Assembly: GCA_000934385.1 (NCBI GenBank)
Contig: KN880495.1
Coordinates: forward strand, 53,394-117,393
Direction: 5' to 3'
Length of the DNA stretch: 64,000 nucleotides
From: Cylindrobasidium torrendii FP15055 ss-10
Lineage: Eukaryota; Basidiomycota; Agaricomycetes; Agaricales; Physalacriaceae
In this document: positions 63,509 through 64,000 of the stretch, in pieces
Layout of the letters: each line of letters starts with the position of its first letter
How positions within the stretch are numbered: position 1 is the stretch's first letter
The notes under the pieces: model-generated
The model's database searches: none
What the model saw: only the letters and a program-made list of their open reading frames with translations
What the model was told of the DNA's origin: nothing
Position numbers and translations under genes: made by a program

Positions 63509-63610
63509 GTAACGCGTAACGCGACCCTCGTTTCGTTTCCCAAATCGCGTTACCGTAACGCATAACAGAGGGGGTGTTTCATGGTCCGGGGACGTGACGG
63601 ACTGCCAAAA

Positions 63611-63655
63611 ACCCGCAAAAATCCCGCAAAAACCCGCAAAAAATCGCAAAAAATC
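63611..63655 (+). repeat. short A-rich tandem array inside the TIR element
   Basis: About four to five imperfect units of CCGCAAAAA / TCGCAAAAA in a row. Confidence 0.75.
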
Positions 63656-63794
63656 TTACGCAAGTCTCAATTAGATGTATTTGTGCTATGTGTAGTAGAA
63701 AATAACCATTGAGCTATCCTTGTCTACAAATTCAAGCTGGGTAGACCAGTAACAAACACTGTCTTTGTCCTTAGTATGCCCAAATAGTATCCTC

Positions 63795-63870
63795 TACAAA
63801 AAGCCAGGATCGAACTGGCGACTACCAAAATTTAAGTACGCATCGTTTCCACTACCCTACGCGACCGTTT
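63795..63870 (-). other. degenerate tRNA-like sequence within the TIR element
   Basis: The minus strand holds a perfect T-arm (GCCAG-TTCGATC-CTGGC, 63803-63819) containing a box B-like AGTTCGATCC. It also holds a box A-like TAGGGTAGTGG (63849-63859) at tRNA-like spacing. The acceptor stem and D-stem do not pair, so it is not a working tRNA gene. It may be a tRNA-derived, pol III promoter-bearing segment. Confidence 0.55.
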
Positions 63871-63943
63871 CCCAGAAACGGAAACAGTAACGCGTAACAC
63901 TCCAGCCGTTTCATGTCTCCCAACCGTAACGCACCCCGGGGTG

Positions 63944-63968
63944 GTTTCATCCCTACGTGCGGCTACAG
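63944..63968 (-). repeat. right terminal inverted repeat
   Basis: 25 bp, exact reverse complement of 63484-63508. Followed by TA. Confidence 0.9.
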
Positions 63969-64000
63969 TAAACGATGACTGCGTATTCTGATGCCCCACT

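Larger units (their letters stand above)
63484..63968. mobile_element. MITE-like TIR element, 485 bp, TA target duplication
   Basis: Perfect 25-bp terminal inverted repeats at 63484-63508 (CTGTAGCCGCACG...GATGAAAC) and 63944-63968 (GTTTCATC...GCTACAG). Both are flanked directly by TA (63482-63483 and 63969-63970), the target-site duplication of Tc1/mariner-like and some other DNA elements. There is no transposase frame, so it is non-autonomous. Inside are several GTAACGCG-type motifs near both ends, a tandem CCGCAAAAA-type array, and a tRNA-like sequence. It lies 91 bp after the CWH43 stop. Confidence 0.85.

Noticed and set aside
63795..63870. Functional tRNA gene on the minus strand
   Set aside because: The T-arm is perfect but acceptor and D stems do not pair and the anticodon arm is weak; reported as tRNA-like only.

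Overview
The window is a compact, intron-rich segment of a basidiomycete nuclear genome, most probably an Agaricomycete mushroom-type fungus. Gene density is about one gene per 2.2 kb on both strands. Most introns are about 45-60 nt with GTGCGT/GTAAGT-like donors, and intergenic gaps are mostly 80-900 bp. The protein set is typical of that group: class III chitinase, SERINC, UbiA-like membrane prenyltransferase, homoaconitase of the fungal lysine pathway, and tandem P450s. Exon boundaries were inferred by eye from reading frame, splice consensus and family conservation. Coordinates for each gene run from start codon to stop codon, introns included.

Layout, left to right: UbiA-family membrane protein (18-1267,+); JJJ1/DNAJC21-type ribosome-biogenesis J protein (-) divergent from TIM13 (+); homeobox transcription factor (-) with a 2-kb non-coding upstream region; U1-70K (-) divergent from COX10 (+); a duplicated metabolic block (P450-1 +, sulfite oxidase-like-1 -, then COX12 -/PRP18 +, then P450-2 - and sulfite oxidase-like-2 -); RS-tailed cyclophilin (-) divergent from a Ras-like GTPase (+); DBP2/p68 DEAD-box helicase (+); MFS transporter, MGM1 dynamin-like GTPase, GH18 chitinase, SCP2 protein and SERINC (all -); homoaconitase LYS4 (+) divergent from SERINC; class II aldolase and trimethyllysine dioxygenase-like gene (both -); an unrecognised disordered protein (+); inositol-polyphosphate 5-phosphatase (-) divergent from VPS34 (+); a J-domain protein and a CobW/COG0523 GTPase (both -); AP-3 beta adaptin (+); a CWH43-like GPI-lipid remodelling protein (+) with an abnormal C-terminus; and, at the right edge, a 485-bp terminal-inverted-repeat element (MITE-like) flanked by TA.

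Most genes are unlinked housekeeping functions. Many neighbours are divergent and share very short intergenic regions (77-322 bp). The clearest functional pairing is the divergent 5-phosphatase/VPS34 pair, both phosphoinositide enzymes. The accessory part is the P450 + sulfite-oxidase-like duplication at 12.4-22.8 kb.

The most unusual items are: the right-edge TIR element, which carries a degenerate tRNA-like (box A/box B) sequence; a GC-AG intron and truncated C-terminus in CWH43; an 8-nt micro-exon in COX12; an oversized 347-nt intron in DBP2 next to helicase motif V; a Ras-like GTPase with alanine at the catalytic Gln61 position and an altered effector loop; and two long disordered insertions inside the 5-phosphatase catalytic domain. 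I found no CRISPR array, rRNA, intact tRNA gene or prokaryotic-type feature.
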